Origin: Pseudocolwellia agarivorans
GTDB taxonomy: Bacteria > Pseudomonadota > Gammaproteobacteria > Enterobacterales > Alteromonadaceae
Direction: 5' to 3'
DNA length: 64,000 nt
NCBI RefSeq assembly: GCF_002000085.1
Contig: NZ_MUZU01000001.1
Coordinates: 1-64,000, forward strand
Made by a program: the position numbers and the translations under genes. Below are positions 45,343 through 54,493 of this stretch, in pieces (positions within the stretch are counted from its first letter, which is position 1; each line of letters starts with the position of its first letter). The notes beneath the pieces were generated by a model. It was not told the origin of the DNA. It worked only from the letters and a program-made list of their open reading frames with translations, and made no database searches.

Positions 45343-48159
45343 ATGCTTCAAATCCCTGACGCCATAAATAAAGAGCAATCATTAAAGAAGCACGTTACCA
45401 AAAGTAGTTTCAGAGAGTCGTTACAAAACGAATACAACGACTACTTAAATTCTCAAGCCAATCGATTCGACAGTGAAAACTGTTTAAAAATAGATTTACA
45501 TTGCCATGATCATAACAGCGACGTGCCCGATGAATTATGGGGCCGCATATTACGTTTACCTGAAACATGGCTAAAAACAAAAGAGCTCGTGAGCTTACTT
45601 AAAAAGAACAACATGGATGTGATCACAGTAAGTAATCATAATAATGCGCGCTCATGTTGGAAACTACTAGACCAAGGTATTGATGTTTTAGTTGCCGCCG
45701 AATTTACCTGTTACTTTCCTGAGTACGAGTTATACATTCATGTATTAACTTATGGCTTTACTAAAGAACAAGAAGTTGAGTTAAACGAAAAACGTCAAAA
45801 CATTTATGACTTTCTTCGTTACACAGCACAAGCCGACATTCCAGTAATAATGCCTCACCCACTCTATTTTTATACTAAAAATGAAAAAATAGATCTCTCA
45901 TTATTTGAAAAGCTCGCGGTAATGTTTCAACGCTTTGAAGTGTTAAATGGTCAGCGCGATTTATGGCAAAGTGTACTGACCTTAAATTGGGCACAAAGTT
46001 TAACGGCAGAAAAAATACTCTCGTACGCTAAAAAACACAACTTAAACCCTTTTGATTTTGCGGTTGATCCCAACAAACCTAAAATTTTAACCGGAGGGTC
46101 CGACGACCATACAGGTATTTTTGCAGGGCAATGTGGCTCAAATCTTTATATTCCTAATTTAGCTAAAAGATTAGAAACCGAAAAACCTTCTGCTCTCGCT
46201 CTTGAAGCTCTACGAGAAGGCAACGTATCGCCTTTTGGTCAAATAGGTGAAAACCAAAAGCTCAATATCGCCCTGCTCGATTATTTTTCGCAAGTGGCAA
46301 CCAAAATAACCGACCCCGGCTTATTACGCATAATGCTGCACAGAGGTTCAGCATGGGACAAAATAGGTTGTTTTGTAGTAAGTAACTTTTTGTTAGAAAT
46401 GCAAAAAAACAAAAAAGCGATGAAGTTCTTCCAGTTTATTCATGACGCGCTTCAAGGTAAAAAACCCAACAAACTCATTAAATGGCAAACCTCTAAAAAC
46501 TATCGTTTTTGTTTTAATTATTTAGAACAAATAGCCGACAGTAAACATAAATCGCCAGAAGAATTTGTAAGTACCGTTAACGATGTTATTGGCAAATTAT
46601 TCGCGTATTTAAACAAATTAATGGCCACTAAAATTGAAGAAACCATTAACCATAATAAAGGCCCTAAACTTACTAACATTTCTACTGAAGAAATAACCCG
46701 TAAATTTGAAGTACCTAGCCAACTTACAGCACTATTTTTTGGTAACAACGTAAAAAAAGACAACATGAGTAATGTGAAGGTTGAAAAATTACTCGACCAC
46801 CTTTCATTTCCACTACTTATTAGTACTTTTTTAGCCGGGGCAACTTTAGCGTCTACACGTGTTTTATACCAAAACCGTAATTTATTAAATGGTTTTGCTG
46901 ACCACTTAGGTAAAAACCGCCATCAAAATAAAGCCTTGTATTTAACCGATACATTACGCGATAAAAATGGTGTATCCAACTCATTATCGGGCAAGTTAAA
47001 AGAAATTCAAAAAGCCGATTTACCTATCGATTTTTTAATTTGTCATACCGATATTGCGCCAGAACCACACCTTTATGTTGTACGTCCTATTTCAACGTTT
47101 TCGGTTCCTCATTATGGCGATCAAGAAATACGTATTCCTGACTTAATGGAAATAGCGCGTATATTTTACGAAGGCGGTTACGACCGTATTATTTGCTCTA
47201 CGGAAGGACCAATGGCAGTTGTGTCGTTATTTATTCAACAAATGTTTAATGTGCCTTGTTACTTTTTTATGCACACCGATTGGATCGACTTTATCAAGCA
47301 CGGCACTGACTTAACACAATACGAACGCGACCGAGTACGCCGTTTACTACGTGCGTTATACAATAGATACGACGGTATTTTTGTATTAAACAGCGAACAT
47401 AAAGAGTGGCTAACGGATCACGAAATGCAGCTAGAACCCAGCAAGGTATTTTTAACTGCACACCATACACAGCCAAGAAATGCTAATGCCAAACCCATGA
47501 AAAAATCAGATCTGTTTGCTGATGCTACAGACGACACACCTATTTTATTTATTGCGTGCAGAGTCAGCAAAGAAAAAGGCTTATTCGACTTACCCAAAAT
47601 ACTCGAAAAAGCGAAACAAACCATACCTGATTTACGCCTTGTTATCGCAGGTTCAGGTCCTGCAACTGAAGAGTTAAAAGAAAAACTACCTGAAGCACTA
47701 TTTTTAGGATGGCAAAGTAAAGAACAACTTTCAGCCCTGTACTTAACACTCGACTTATTCATATTTCCGTCAAAGTTCGACACCTTTGGCAACGTAATTT
47801 TAGAGTCTTTTGTGCACGGTATGCCAACACTCGCTTATAACTGCAAAGGACCAAAAGATATTATTCAACATAACAAAAATGGTTATTTAGTTGAAAATAT
47901 TAATGATATGGCGAACAAAATAGTGGAGTTTTACAGCAACGACACACAACGTAGTGTAATGAAAAACAATGCATTAATAAGAGCTTCAGAATACCAAGCA
48001 GAGCCTATTATGCATCAGTTTATGTGTGACTTGGGTTTAGATATTCCATCAGGATATCCAACAAATAAACATAACACGCACACTACCACCAAAGCTGACG
48101 CTGAACCTCAGTACAGTTCATCTGAAAACGTATACGCCCAAGAGAAAACGGTTGCCTAA
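45343..48159 (+). CDS. PHP-phosphoesterase / family 4 glycosyltransferase fusion
   Basis: A 938-residue two-enzyme protein. The N-terminal PHP domain (about 48-330) has the metal-binding IDLHCHDHNSD (H53, H55), VSNHNN, MPHPLYFY and GGSDDHTG. After a helical linker comes a GT-B glycosyltransferase (about 530-890) resembling GT4: DFLICHTDIAPEPHL, EGPMAV, LFIACRVSKEKGLFDLPKILEKA, and the nucleotide-sugar motif FPSKFDTFGNVILESFVHGMP. The C-terminal ~40 residues are polar. No signal peptide. Such a fusion could hydrolyse a phosphate and add a sugar on the same lipid. It is tightly coupled with the aminotransferase before it and the PSD-like gene after it (4-bp gap). Confidence 0.85.
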   Translation: MLQIPDAINKEQSLKKHVTKSSFRESLQNEYNDYLNSQANRFDSENCLKIDLHCHDHNSDVPDELWGRILRLPETWLKTKELVSLLKKNNMDVITVSNHNNARSCWKLLDQGIDVLVAAEFTCYFPEYELYIHVLTYGFTKEQEVELNEKRQNIYDFLRYTAQADIPVIMPHPLYFYTKNEKIDLSLFEKLAVMFQRFEVLNGQRDLWQSVLTLNWAQSLTAEKILSYAKKHNLNPFDFAVDPNKPKILTGGSDDHTGIFAGQCGSNLYIPNLAKRLETEKPSALALEALREGNVSPFGQIGENQKLNIALLDYFSQVATKITDPGLLRIMLHRGSAWDKIGCFVVSNFLLEMQKNKKAMKFFQFIHDALQGKKPNKLIKWQTSKNYRFCFNYLEQIADSKHKSPEEFVSTVNDVIGKLFAYLNKLMATKIEETINHNKGPKLTNISTEEITRKFEVPSQLTALFFGNNVKKDNMSNVKVEKLLDHLSFPLLISTFLAGATLASTRVLYQNRNLLNGFADHLGKNRHQNKALYLTDTLRDKNGVSNSLSGKLKEIQKADLPIDFLICHTDIAPEPHLYVVRPISTFSVPHYGDQEIRIPDLMEIARIFYEGGYDRIICSTEGPMAVVSLFIQQMFNVPCYFFMHTDWIDFIKHGTDLTQYERDRVRRLLRALYNRYDGIFVLNSEHKEWLTDHEMQLEPSKVFLTAHHTQPRNANAKPMKKSDLFADATDDTPILFIACRVSKEKGLFDLPKILEKAKQTIPDLRLVIAGSGPATEELKEKLPEALFLGWQSKEQLSALYLTLDLFIFPSKFDTFGNVILESFVHGMPTLAYNCKGPKDIIQHNKNGYLVENINDMANKIVEFYSNDTQRSVMKNNALIRASEYQAEPIMHQFMCDLGLDIPSGYPTNKHNTHTTTKADAEPQYSSSENVYAQEKTVA

Positions 48160-48163
48160 CTCC

Positions 48164-49114
48164 ATGACAAAAGTAACAACAAAATTCACTCACACGTTAA
48201 CCACAAAAGAACAATTAAATTTTTTAATTACCAACCGTATTCCAAGGCGTTGGCTAACACAATTTATGGGGTGGTACAGCAAAATAGAAAACCCCACATT
48301 AACTAAAGTATCTATCGCGCTTTGGGCTGCTTTTTCCGACGACTTACAATTAAATGACGCAAAAAAGCAACGATTTAAAAGCCTACAAGACTGCTTTACG
48401 CGCGAGTTGAAAGACGGCTTACGCCCAATAGATTCTGACAAAGAAATAGTCACTAGTCCTTGCGATGCCATTGTTGGCGCATGTGGAAACATTGAAGGCA
48501 CTAAAGTATTTCAAGCAAAAGGCTTTCCTTACGAATTAAATGACCTAATACCTGACTTTCATTTAATTAATAAATACCGTGACGGAAAATTTATCACCCT
48601 TAGGCTTAAATCAAGCATGTATCACCGTTTTCATGCCCCCGTAGATTGCACAGTTAAAAAGGTGAATTACATTTCAGGCGACACATGGAATGTGAACCCT
48701 ATTGCATTAAAGCGTGTTGAAAACCTATTTTGCAAAAACGAACGCGCCGTTATAGAACTAAAAACAGGCGACCCCGAGAGCAGTATAACTTTAGTACCTG
48801 TTGCTGCAATTTTAGTGGCCTGCATGAAGTTTAACTTCTTACCTAAACCCTTAGACATTAAATACAAAGGGCCTAATTACATTCATTGTAATGCTCGTTT
48901 TAGTAAAGGCGACGAAATGGGATATTTTCAACACGGCTCAACCATTATTTTATTCGCCACAAAAAACTATACGTTTTGTGAAGGCATAGAAAATGGTCAA
49001 CGTGTAAATATGGGACAAGCCTTGTTAAGTGGTCACAAAATGTCTGACACAAAAAATAAAGGAAATAAATCAGCAGAAAACACTAAAACAACGGCAAGTG
49101 CAGTAACACAGTAA
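48164..49114 (+). CDS. Phosphatidylserine decarboxylase-like protein
   Basis: A 316-residue pyruvoyl decarboxylase homologue; start ATG at 48164, just after the preceding stop. Expected active-site residues are visible: Asp101 in SPCDAIVGACG, His157 in MYHRFHAP, and the self-cleavage Gly-Ser in FQHGSTIILF (G258-S259), replacing the usual LGST. It should autoprocess into beta and pyruvoyl-alpha chains on the membrane. As every member of this order needs a housekeeping psd elsewhere, this copy in an unusual operon may decarboxylate a different phosphatidyl amino acid. That is inference. The C-terminus has ~25 extra polar residues. Confidence 0.85.
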   Translation: MTKVTTKFTHTLTTKEQLNFLITNRIPRRWLTQFMGWYSKIENPTLTKVSIALWAAFSDDLQLNDAKKQRFKSLQDCFTRELKDGLRPIDSDKEIVTSPCDAIVGACGNIEGTKVFQAKGFPYELNDLIPDFHLINKYRDGKFITLRLKSSMYHRFHAPVDCTVKKVNYISGDTWNVNPIALKRVENLFCKNERAVIELKTGDPESSITLVPVAAILVACMKFNFLPKPLDIKYKGPNYIHCNARFSKGDEMGYFQHGSTIILFATKNYTFCEGIENGQRVNMGQALLSGHKMSDTKNKGNKSAENTKTTASAVTQ

Positions 49115-49185
49115 AGCTTTAAAACAACACATTGCATTAAAAACATAAACTAACTTTATTCACTTACTTTATAAATGGGAAACTT

Positions 49186-49806
49186 ATGAAATTTTACGAC
49201 GAACTACAAAAACAACGCTGGGATGATCACCGTTTTTATCACCACAACCGCATCAACCAATTTTTACATTTACTAAGCGCTTGTTGTTTTTTAGCAAGTT
49301 ACGTATTGGTATTTTACTACCCTGCTGCCGCCGCTTTAGTGGGTTGGTTACTGGCAATGACACTTCGCCAAACAGGCCACTTCTTTTTCGAACCTAAAAC
49401 CTACGACCAAGTAAACCAAGCCACGCACGAACATAAAGAAAGTGTAAAAGTCGGCTACAACTTACAACGTAAAGTCGTGCTACTTTCTATTTGGGCCTTA
49501 ATTCCTGTTATTTTATTTTTCGAACCGTCATTTTTCGGCATGATGCAAGAACACACCGAGCTAATGGGCTTCGTCAACAACATGGCAATGATTTGGTTAG
49601 TAGTAGGTTTTGGTGCAGTAATATTTAGAACGGTACACCTATTTAAATTAATGGGCGTTCAATCAGGTTTGGTATGGTTTACTAAAATTTTAACAGACCC
49701 ATTTCATGATATAAAAATTTACCACAAATCGGTTTATCATCTAATGAAAGGTGAAATGTACGACGACATGACTGATTGGTATGAAGAAACACCAAAGGCA
49801 AGTTAA
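49186..49806 (+). CDS. Mpo1/DUF962-like membrane protein
   Basis: A 206-residue integral membrane protein with about four hydrophobic segments (39-60, 92-110, 130-150 region). The pattern HHNRINQFLHLLSACCFL...MTLRQTGHFFFEPKTYD recalls the HxxxNxxxH...GHxxFE signature of Mpo1-like (DUF962) proteins; yeast Mpo1 is an Fe(II)-dependent dioxygenase that shortens 2-hydroxy fatty acids from phytosphingosine. It also has conserved His near the C-terminus (FHDIKIYHKSVYH). It closes the four-gene operon, 71 bp after the PSD-like gene. The dioxygenase role is a hypothesis from the motif. Confidence 0.65.
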   Translation: MKFYDELQKQRWDDHRFYHHNRINQFLHLLSACCFLASYVLVFYYPAAAALVGWLLAMTLRQTGHFFFEPKTYDQVNQATHEHKESVKVGYNLQRKVVLLSIWALIPVILFFEPSFFGMMQEHTELMGFVNNMAMIWLVVGFGAVIFRTVHLFKLMGVQSGLVWFTKILTDPFHDIKIYHKSVYHLMKGEMYDDMTDWYEETPKAS

Positions 49807-49837
49807 CATCTAAAGCTTTAATCATTTAAAAATCATA

Positions 49838-49866
49838 AAATGTAGAGTTAATATAGCTCTACATTT
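49838..49866. terminator. Bidirectional terminator between the lipid-like operon and the WYL regulator
   Basis: AAATGTAGAG pairs with CTCTACATTT around a 9-nt loop, A-rich before and T-rich after, between convergent genes. Confidence 0.75.
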
Positions 49867-50586
49867 TTATTTTGAATTACTACTAAACACCTCACAATCA
49901 CCATACTGTTCTTTTAATCGTAATAAATAGTTATCTAAACTTACCTTAGGATTAGGCGCTATCACCACTTCATCTACGTTTAATTTTTGTATACGGTCTA
50001 ATCGGAACTCACGATAGCTTTCACGTAATAAACACCATGATATTAAGGTCCATTTTTGCCCCCAAAACACTAAACCTAAGGGTTGAATACTGCGTGTTGA
50101 ATGTTCACCATCGGCTCTTATGTAATCAATGGTTAAACCGTAGTTTTGCTTTATAGCTTTACGAATGGTAAGCGAATAATCAGATGCTGACGAATCAAGA
50201 AAATAAGACGGAACGAGTAAGCTATTTTCGAGGTTTGTTTGTTTTAAGCGCTCTGCTAACACAGCTTCAATTTTCAATCTTGCTTGTTCAGCAGCAATGG
50301 CAAGGTCTTTATCCGTCCACCCTTTCACCATTTTCAAACCTAACTGCACAGCTAATAGTTGTTCTGCGGTAAACATAATAGGTGGAATTTCAAAACCAGG
50401 TTGAAGCCGATAACCAACACCAGCTTCACCTTCAATAGGAAACCCCGTATCAAGCAACACTTGAATATCGCGATAAATAGTACGCTCAGAGGTTTCAACA
50501 ACTTCAGCAAGTTGACGCGCTGTAATTACAGTGCGCCGTCCTTTTAAAAGCGTTATTATTTTTAATAATCGATCGGCTTTAGCCAC
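49867..50586 (-). CDS. YafY-like transcriptional regulator (HTH + WYL)
   Basis: A 239-residue regulator. N-terminal HTH_11 winged helix (ADRLLKIITLLKGRRTVITARQLAEVVETSERTIYRDIQVLLDTGFPIEGEAGVGYRL) and C-terminal WYL domain (IDYIRADGEHSTRSIQPLGLVFWGQKWTLISWCLLRESYREFRLDRIQKL) sensing an unknown, often nucleic-acid-like or small ligand. It overlaps the ABM-like gene upstream by 8 bp and is cotranscribed with it; it probably controls this pair. Confidence 0.88.
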   Translation of the reverse strand: MAKADRLLKIITLLKGRRTVITARQLAEVVETSERTIYRDIQVLLDTGFPIEGEAGVGYRLQPGFEIPPIMFTAEQLLAVQLGLKMVKGWTDKDLAIAAEQARLKIEAVLAERLKQTNLENSLLVPSYFLDSSASDYSLTIRKAIKQNYGLTIDYIRADGEHSTRSIQPLGLVFWGQKWTLISWCLLRESYREFRLDRIQKLNVDEVVIAPNPKVSLDNYLLRLKEQYGDCEVFSSNSK

Positions 50587-50902
50587 AGTTTTCAGCTTCA
50601 GTACAGGTTGAATACAGAATATCGCTTACTTTCATATCCGTCGATTCTTTTTCAATAATATCCATTAGCTTTTTACAAGCAGCAGAACTCATAAATACGA
50701 CTTCTGCAGCTTTTAGCGCAGCTCTGTCTCTCCAATAAATAATATCAGTCCATGTATTTGAAACCGCATCAAACGATAATGAACGATATTCAAAACCCTC
50801 TATTTTTTCTATTTCACTTAACGCTAACTTATTTACGGCAACCACTTCATCATGGCTTACACCCGCGATTGCTTTAAATGTTATAATTTCGACAACTTGC
50901 AT
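50579..50902 (-). CDS. ABM-like small alpha/beta protein
   Basis: A 107-residue protein with a dimeric alpha/beta-barrel look (VVEIITFKAIAGVSHDEVVAVNKLALSEIEKIEGFEYRSLSFDAVSNTWTDIIYWRDRAALKAAE), like antibiotic-biosynthesis monooxygenase-fold or DUF-type stress proteins. Two Cys near the C-terminus (STCTEAENC). No cofactor site can be named. It is the first gene of a two-gene unit with the WYL regulator; AAGGAAAT precedes its ATG. Confidence 0.6.
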   Translation of the reverse strand: MQVVEIITFKAIAGVSHDEVVAVNKLALSEIEKIEGFEYRSLSFDAVSNTWTDIIYWRDRAALKAAEVVFMSSAACKKLMDIIEKESTDMKVSDILYSTCTEAENCG

Positions 50903-51086
50903 AATATTTCCTTTATTTAAATTAACTTAAGGCTTTCCTTAAGCCTTTGTATTATTCAACAAGCCTGCTGACAAAACCTGTCAGCAGACTTTATTAATAG
51001 TAAAAAACATGAATTAATTGATGATATTGACTGAAGAAATAACCTTGCAGCACAGCTCTTTATAAACAATGAACTACGAGTGGAAA

Positions 51087-51440
51087 ATGAACAAACAAGA
51101 TAAAAAATTTGAGAAAGAACTTATTAAAGCCCTTACACTATGCTGCGAAGAATTTAAAACCACAGTTAGCGGTTTTGAATGGCTGACTCACACCGTTAAT
51201 TTTTCAAACATTGCTCAAAGTATAAAAATTATTTGCATATTTAAAGATAATGACACGTTAGAAGATGCAAAAGAAAAAGACGAATTAACCCATATGACTA
51301 ATACACTGTTAGATTGCTTAAAAGACTTAGATATTACATTAAAAAAACCTGCTAAGCATATTCGGTTTGATAGTGAAGAAAACTGCGATTTATCTCATGA
51401 AGGTAATTGGCAAAAAAGACTGAATCAACAATATAGTTAA
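51087..51440 (+). CDS. Conserved protein of unknown function (alteromonad type)
   Basis: A 117-residue soluble protein from the ATG at 51087, preceded by GAGTGG; a frame from 51069 lacks a ribosome-binding site. The segment GFEWLTHTVNFSNIAQSIKIICIFKDND...HIRFDSEENC is, from memory, conserved in small marine gammaproteobacterial proteins sometimes labelled Fis-family regulators, a name its sequence does not support (no C-terminal HTH visible). Function unknown. Confidence 0.65.
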   Translation: MNKQDKKFEKELIKALTLCCEEFKTTVSGFEWLTHTVNFSNIAQSIKIICIFKDNDTLEDAKEKDELTHMTNTLLDCLKDLDITLKKPAKHIRFDSEENCDLSHEGNWQKRLNQQYS

Positions 51441-51677
51441 AGATTAAAAGCTCATTAAGCACTTGCCATATAAGAACCTTATATTAACTCTATTTATGAG
51501 ACCAACCTCACAAACAGATTGAATTAAATTCCAATAAAAGTTCAATCCTCTCTAAATTATTTATGATATATTTAATCAGGAATTCATATATAAATATTAA
51601 ATTTTATATAAATAATCTTATGCAAGTGATATTTTAGTTAAGTCACCTTGTGATTGTCGTATTAAATACATTCTATA

Positions 51678-51695
51678 TATCGATAGTATCGATAG
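51678..51695. promoter_or_regulatory. Tandem TATCGATA palindromes upstream of the sulfatase gene
   Basis: Two perfect 8-bp palindromes TATCGATA (51678-51685 and 51687-51694) separated by one G, 35 nt before the sulfatase start codon. The spacing of 9 bp places them nearly one helical turn apart, as expected for a cooperative operator. Nothing else was seen in 51441-51729. Confidence 0.4.
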
Positions 51696-51729
51696 TTTTT
51701 AATAAAAAATTCAATTAGGTTAGGTCAAA

Positions 51730-53247
51730 ATGAATATAACTCATCAAATAAAATTAACCCTTCTCACCTTATGTTGTACTTTTTCAACAATATCAACCGC
51801 ACAAAAACATCAACCTAATATTGTTATTATTATGGCTGACGATCTGGGGTTAGGCGATGTTAGTGCTTTTCATAAACAATACAGCGATAGACCCGTTGTC
51901 GCTGAAACACCGACTATTGATAGCTTAGCAGCACAAGGGATGTCATTTACGGATGCTCACTCTCCTACCGCTTTATGTGCACCAACTCGCTATTCCGTTA
52001 TGAGTGGCAATTCAACCTACCGCGGGTATCAACCATGGGGGGTATGGAGCACATTCGATAAAACTGCTATTACCGCTGATGATGCAACCATTGGCCGTGT
52101 AGGAAAACAAGCAGGTTACACAACCGGATTTATCGGTAAATGGCATATGGGCGGAACATTTAACAGAAAAGATGGAACGCAATATAGCGGCACAAGAGGA
52201 GGCCCTAAAACGAAAGTGGTAGACGTAAGTCGTTGGATTGCAGGAAACCCCAAAGAAATAGGCTTTGATTACGACTTTACTGTTCCCTCTGGTGTTCAAG
52301 GCCCTATGTATTTGGCTTATGAAAATTCAGTATGGTATCCGCTTAACAAAGATTCAAAAATTGCTTATGTAGATGAAAATAGCGCATTAGACAAAAAGTT
52401 TGTTTCAGATAAAGGCCCTGGAATGGGAGAAAGCCATTGGGATGCTCGTAAACTTAATATGTTATTAGCAAAAAAAGCCACTAACTTTATAAAGCGCAAT
52501 GCAGGGAAAAAACCTTTCCTATTAAACTACTGGAGCCCTGCTGTACATATACCACATACGCCTCCTCAAGAAATTAATGGCATTAAAATAGCAGGTACAA
52601 CTCCTACCAATCACTTAGACATGAACCGTGTTCTTGATATTGAAGTGGCACAAATTATTCAAACGTTAAAAGATACAAATCAATATGATAATACATTAAT
52701 TATATTTACTTCTGATAATGGTGGTATCGGTAATCCATTTGAACAAAAAGCAGGTCATTTTTCATCCGGCCCTTACAGTGGAAGAAAAAACTCAGCTTTA
52801 GAAGGTGGACACCGAGTACCATTTATTGCTGTATGGCCTAACAAAATAAAAGCAGGTTCAGTAAATAATACCTTAGTTAATGGTACTGATATTGTTGCAA
52901 CGATTGCCGCATTAACCCAAGTAAAGTTAAACGAAAAGCAAGCAAAAGATTCATGGAATTTATTACCAACATTTTTAGGACAACCTTTTCAAGAACGTCA
53001 CTTATTAATGCAGCAAGGCGGTAGTAACAAAGAACTGATGATGAGAGAAGGTGATTGGAAAATAATCATGCAAACAAACAGAGACGTAACCGAACGTAAA
53101 ATACATGCTTTATATAATTTAAAAGAAGACCCACAAGAAAAAAATAACTTAGTAAATAAAGCGGAGCATAAAGAACGCGTAACAGCCATGTTTAATAAAT
53201 ATTGGCAAATTAGAGACTCAGGTATACGTACTGCACCTATACTATAA
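51730..53247 (+). CDS. Formylglycine-dependent sulfatase (S1 family), exported
   Basis: Sulfate ester hydrolase of 505 residues. Signal peptide MNITHQIKLTLLTLCCTFSTISTA. Metal-binding IIMADDLGLGDVS; sulfatase signature LCAPTRYSVMSG with C83, converted to formylglycine; TGFIGKWHMGG; SPAVHIPHTPP; FTSDNGGIGNPF. An anaerobic or FGE-type maturase must act, none lies nearby. The polysaccharide substrate is probably a sulfated galactan (agar, porphyran or carrageenan) given the GH50 and GH86 genes in the window, but the family number within S1 cannot be read. Confidence 0.9.
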   Translation: MNITHQIKLTLLTLCCTFSTISTAQKHQPNIVIIMADDLGLGDVSAFHKQYSDRPVVAETPTIDSLAAQGMSFTDAHSPTALCAPTRYSVMSGNSTYRGYQPWGVWSTFDKTAITADDATIGRVGKQAGYTTGFIGKWHMGGTFNRKDGTQYSGTRGGPKTKVVDVSRWIAGNPKEIGFDYDFTVPSGVQGPMYLAYENSVWYPLNKDSKIAYVDENSALDKKFVSDKGPGMGESHWDARKLNMLLAKKATNFIKRNAGKKPFLLNYWSPAVHIPHTPPQEINGIKIAGTTPTNHLDMNRVLDIEVAQIIQTLKDTNQYDNTLIIFTSDNGGIGNPFEQKAGHFSSGPYSGRKNSALEGGHRVPFIAVWPNKIKAGSVNNTLVNGTDIVATIAALTQVKLNEKQAKDSWNLLPTFLGQPFQERHLLMQQGGSNKELMMREGDWKIIMQTNRDVTERKIHALYNLKEDPQEKNNLVNKAEHKERVTAMFNKYWQIRDSGIRTAPIL

Positions 53248-53267
53248 ATAACCAATAAACTCCACTG

Positions 53268-53295
53268 AAAGGCTTTTGCATAATCAAAAGCCTTT
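53268..53295. terminator. Bidirectional terminator after the sulfatase gene
   Basis: AAAGGCTTTTG pairs perfectly with CAAAAGCCTTT around a 6-nt loop (53268-53295), 20 nt after the stop codon. Followed by ATATAAAA, so the U-tract is weak. Confidence 0.65.
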
Positions 53296-53388
53296 ATATA
53301 AAACCAATTGAAATGCGTATTGCGAGTACTTATATTTCATAAAATTCATACGGCATTATTTATCGACAAGTTCACAATACGGTTAAAA

Positions 53389-54282
53389 CTATTCCTTAAC
53401 CAACAAATCTAAAAACTTTCTGACCTTAGGCGACAAGTGTTTTCTACTAGGGTATAGCGCGTAAATATCAATATTAACCTGCTTAAAACCCTCAAATAAA
53501 ATAACCACTTTATTTTCTTTTAACTCTTTTTCCATATAAAACTCAGGTAAACGACATATACCTTTATTTTGTAACACCATAGCCAATTCCATTTCAGCGT
53601 TATTACACAATATAGTAGCAGGCACATCAACTTGAACAACCTCACCACTTAGCGTTTCAAATTTCCATTTAGTTGGGTTTTTAAGGTTACTGTAGCTAAG
53701 ACATTTATGTGTTGATAAATCTTCTGGTTTTAGCGGTGTTCCGTGTTGTTTTAAGTAGAGAGGTGATGCTACGGTATACGCTTTATAGGATGCTATTTTT
53801 TTACAGACCAAACTTGAGTCTTCTAAATATTGCGTTGCCCTTATGGCGAGATCATACCCTTCTTGTATAACATCAACTTTACGATCGTTAAAATCAAGAT
53901 CAAGCTTTACGTCGGGATACAAGGTTGAATACTCCGCAATAGGAGACTGTAAATGACTCATCCCATAACCAATAGGACAACTTATTTTCAGCACGCCTTT
54001 CGGTTCAGTATTTGCTTGATTAATAATCCCCAAAGCTTGCTCTGCTTCTATGATCATTTGCTCACATTGTTGATAAAATGCTTGCCCTTCCGGTGTTAAA
54101 CTTATTTTCCGTGTAGTTCTACTTAATAGTCTTACGCCTAAACGCGATTCTAACTTATTAATTTCTTTACTAATAAACGAGGTTGAATGGCCATTAACAA
54201 GTGACGCAGCGGTAAATCCACCGCTGTTGACTACTTGTGTAAATAACACCATACCATCAAATAATTTAAGATTATTCTTCAT
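53389..54282 (-). CDS. LysR-family transcriptional regulator
   Basis: A 297-residue regulator. The winged-helix N-terminus (LFDGMVLFTQVVNSGGFTAASLVNGHSTSFISKEINKLESRLGVRLLSRTTRKISLTPEGQAFYQQC) is of the CrgA/AaeR-like subgroup, followed by a periplasmic-binding-protein-like effector domain (LKISCPIGYGMSHLQSPIAEYSTLYPDVKLDLDFNDR). It is divergent from an FMN reductase gene across 211 bp and probably controls it, perhaps in response to a quinone or aromatic compound. Effector unknown. Confidence 0.88.
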   Translation of the reverse strand: MKNNLKLFDGMVLFTQVVNSGGFTAASLVNGHSTSFISKEINKLESRLGVRLLSRTTRKISLTPEGQAFYQQCEQMIIEAEQALGIINQANTEPKGVLKISCPIGYGMSHLQSPIAEYSTLYPDVKLDLDFNDRKVDVIQEGYDLAIRATQYLEDSSLVCKKIASYKAYTVASPLYLKQHGTPLKPEDLSTHKCLSYSNLKNPTKWKFETLSGEVVQVDVPATILCNNAEMELAMVLQNKGICRLPEFYMEKELKENKVVILFEGFKQVNIDIYALYPSRKHLSPKVRKFLDLLVKE

Positions 54283-54493
54283 GCCTAAATCCCATTAAAC
54301 CCTATACTTAAAAGCATAACGCTATCACCAATTAATTAAAAGTCATTTGGAAACAATGTTTACACATTAAGTCTATTAATGTTTATATAGAAACTATATA
54401 AAATAACTTCATAGCAAAAAACTGGTATTTTAAATAACAAATTAATCAGCTTTATTAACCACATTTAATAACCCATTGAAAAGAGAAAATATA

